NCBI GenBank assembly: GCA_017427685.1
Contig: JAFRSH010000020.1
Span: 1-52,309 of the forward strand
Direction of reading: 5' to 3'
From: Lachnospiraceae bacterium
GTDB lineage: Bacteria; Bacillota; Clostridia; Lachnospirales; Lachnospiraceae
Length of the DNA stretch: 52,309 bases
Within the stretch, counting starts at the first letter, position 1; each line of letters opens with the position of its first letter. Positions 51,539 through 52,309 of the stretch are shown piece after piece. Both the position numbers and the translations under genes were made by a program. The notes under the pieces were generated by a model. The model saw nothing but the letters and a program-made list of their open reading frames with translations, had not been told where the DNA came from and made no database searches.

Positions 51539-51723
51539 GTGAGACTTTGTCTCACTCCGGGAAAGCAGCAGTGTTTGCTCATGAGAGCAAGCTCTCTCCG
51601 CAAACGCCGTTGCTTCCCCGGTTGCAAGCAAGCTTGCTTTGAAATGATACAACGTTTGCTCACAAGAGCAAGCTCTCTGCGCAAAACGTTGTATCATCCC
51701 AAATTGCAAGCAAGCTTGCAATT
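51539..51723. repeat. Array of nested hairpins with a shared AGCAAGCT core
   Basis: Between the channel start and the tRNA-Ser terminator there is no gene. The stretch folds into: 51539-51545 with 51549-51555; an outer GTTTGC/GCAAAC (51573-51578, 51600-51605) around GAGAGC-AA-GCTCTC; GCAAGC-AA-GCTTGC at 51624-51637; a 14-bp stem 51644-51657 with 51684-51697 around AGAGC-AA-GCTCT; and AATTGCAAGC-AA-GCTTGCAATT at 51702-51723. Four have the same AGCAAGCT core. Confidence 0.85.
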
Positions 51724-51750
51724 GATGGTACTCGTTTAGCGCGCAAAAAA

Positions 51751-51774
51751 CCCGTGAAGGAAAACCTTCACGGG
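51751..51774 (-). terminator. Terminator of tRNA-Ser
   Basis: CCCGTGAAGG (51751-51760) pairs with CCTTCACGGG (51765-51774) around AAAA; TTTTTT follows on the minus strand. Confidence 0.92.
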
Positions 51775-51779
51775 TTCAG

Positions 51780-51867
51780 CGGAGAAGGAGGGATTTGAAC
51801 CCTCGCGCCGCGCAAACGACCTACACCCTTAGCAGGGGCGCCTCTTCGGCCTCTTGAGTACTTCTCC
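51780..51867 (-). tRNA. tRNA-Ser (GCU)
   Basis: An 88-base tRNA with acceptor stem GGAGAAG/CTTCTCC, a long variable arm as in all tRNA-Ser, anticodon GCT in CCCCTGCTAAGGG, and GGTTCAAATCC in the T arm. CCA is not encoded. Confidence 0.95.
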
Positions 51868-52018
51868 GGATGTCGAACTTTCAACAAATATTTAGTTCAC
51901 GGCTTTCGCAAACCGCACGTATGATGTTATCAAACACTACTGCTTTTGTCAAGAAGAAGAATCGAAACAGCAACCTCAAAAATAAGAATCGGAACACCAT
52001 CCTCGCTCAAACAAAAAA

Positions 52019-52039
52019 CGTACGGCTCAAAACCGTACG
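52019..52039 (-). terminator. Terminator of tRNA-Arg
   Basis: CGTACGG (52019-52025) pairs with CCGTACG (52033-52039); TTTTTT follows on the minus strand. Confidence 0.88.
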
Positions 52040-52046
52040 CTTTTCA

Positions 52047-52120
52047 CGTTCCTAGGCGGATTCGAACCGCCGGCCTTCCGCTTAGGAGGCGGACGCTCTA
52101 TCCTGCTGAGCTATAGAAAC
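52047..52120 (-). tRNA. tRNA-Arg (CCU)
   Basis: A 74-base tRNA: acceptor GTTTCTA pairs with TAGGAAC (one G-T), anticodon CCT in CCGCCTCCTAAGCGG, T arm GGTTCGAATCC. CCA is not encoded. It lies about 180 bases upstream of tRNA-Ser on the same strand but has its own terminator, so the two are separate transcripts. Confidence 0.95.
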
Positions 52121-52291
52121 ATTAACCACGAGGCTTATCTTATCATAGCTGTTCATAAAGGTCAAGGATTAGTGAGACGGATGCGGATTCATGGAAATTT
52201 GCAAACCGATTGCAAGTAAAACTTGCACTAGTCCTGAGGGGAAGAATAGTTGCGATAGGTCTGATAATATATCAAAGAAAGAGGTAACCTT

Positions 52292-52309
52292 ATGACAAGA
52301 AGTAAACAC
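52292..52309 (+). CDS. Start of a rightward gene cut by the window edge
   Basis: ATG at 52292 is preceded by AAAGAGGTAACCTT, a good RBS, and six codons (MTRSKH) remain. The upstream 170 bases hold a 7-bp hairpin (TGCAAGT-AAA-ACTTGCA, 52211-52227) and no other gene. The product cannot be told. Confidence 0.5.

Noticed and set aside
51539..51723. CRISPR-like array
   Set aside because: The repeats are inverted, of unequal length and irregular spacing, with no direct repeat-spacer pattern and no cas gene nearby.

Overview
The window looks like chromosomal DNA of an anaerobic, fibre-degrading Clostridia (Lachnospiraceae-like) bacterium. The reasons are the Firmicutes-type ribosome binding sites (AGGAGG), the three-S1-domain RpsA, the fused Amt-PII transporter, YitT and YnbB-type genes, and a large beta-mannan/glucomannan utilisation locus of the kind known from gut and rumen Lachnospiraceae. 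No species call is justified from sequence alone.

Layout. 1-710: the 3' end of a 23S rRNA, an array of hairpins, tRNA-Asn and tRNA-Cys; no 5S rRNA is visible behind the 23S. 0.8-19.3 kb: mostly housekeeping and accessory genes. These are a small membrane protein, three tandem zinc-ribbon membrane proteins, an ammonium transporter fused to a PII domain behind a long leader with two terminator-like hairpins, rpsA, a radical SAM protein, an NlpC/P60 cell-wall hydrolase and a YitT protein. A decayed island follows with a transposase-like scrap, a nucleotidyltransferase beside a truncated HEPN gene, and toxin-like fragments. Then come an esterase, a GNAT, a fumarase beta subunit, a YnbB-like PLP protein, PnuC, an M15 peptidase and FolD.

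19.3-44.6 kb: a leftward mannan/glucomannan locus in two blocks. Block one (44.5 to 39.8 kb) is cellobiose 2-epimerase, mannose-6-phosphate isomerase read through in frame into a GH5 lipoprotein glycanase, and a LacI regulator. Block two (39.5 to 19.4 kb) is YesL, a giant membrane-anchored solute-binding protein, two permeases, an NHL/TPR protein, a Yip1 protein, a DUF5696-type protein, two more permeases, a triple-repeat lipoprotein, a second solute-binding protein, GH130 phosphorylase and two acetylesterases. The inferred flow is: extracellular GH5 cuts glucomannan, ABC systems import acetylated oligosaccharides, esterases remove acetyl groups, the epimerase turns Man-Man into Man-Glc, GH130 releases mannose 1-phosphate, and ManA feeds fructose 6-phosphate to glycolysis. 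No ABC ATPase is encoded here.

44.6-51.4 kb: the most unusual part. A LytTR transcription regulator faces a voltage-gated sodium channel of the NaChBac type across a shared terminator. The divergent promoter upstream of the regulator carries a LytTR-like box (CCGTTCGGAG) exactly 9 bp from a -35 hexamer. Pieces of this cassette recur three more times in the same 7 kb: a frameshifted channel copy, an internally deleted regulator copy, and promoters that now run straight into the cassette terminator. One decayed copy contains a perfect 124-bp piece of folD from 26 kb away. The intact boxes also precede an operon for a secreted C39-like cysteine peptidase plus a lipoprotein, and an operon of small membrane-anchored proteins, which suggests a LytTR-controlled cell-surface module.

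51.4-52.3 kb: a dense array of nested hairpins with a shared AGCAAGCT core, tRNA-Ser and tRNA-Arg with their terminators, and the first codons of a rightward gene at the edge.
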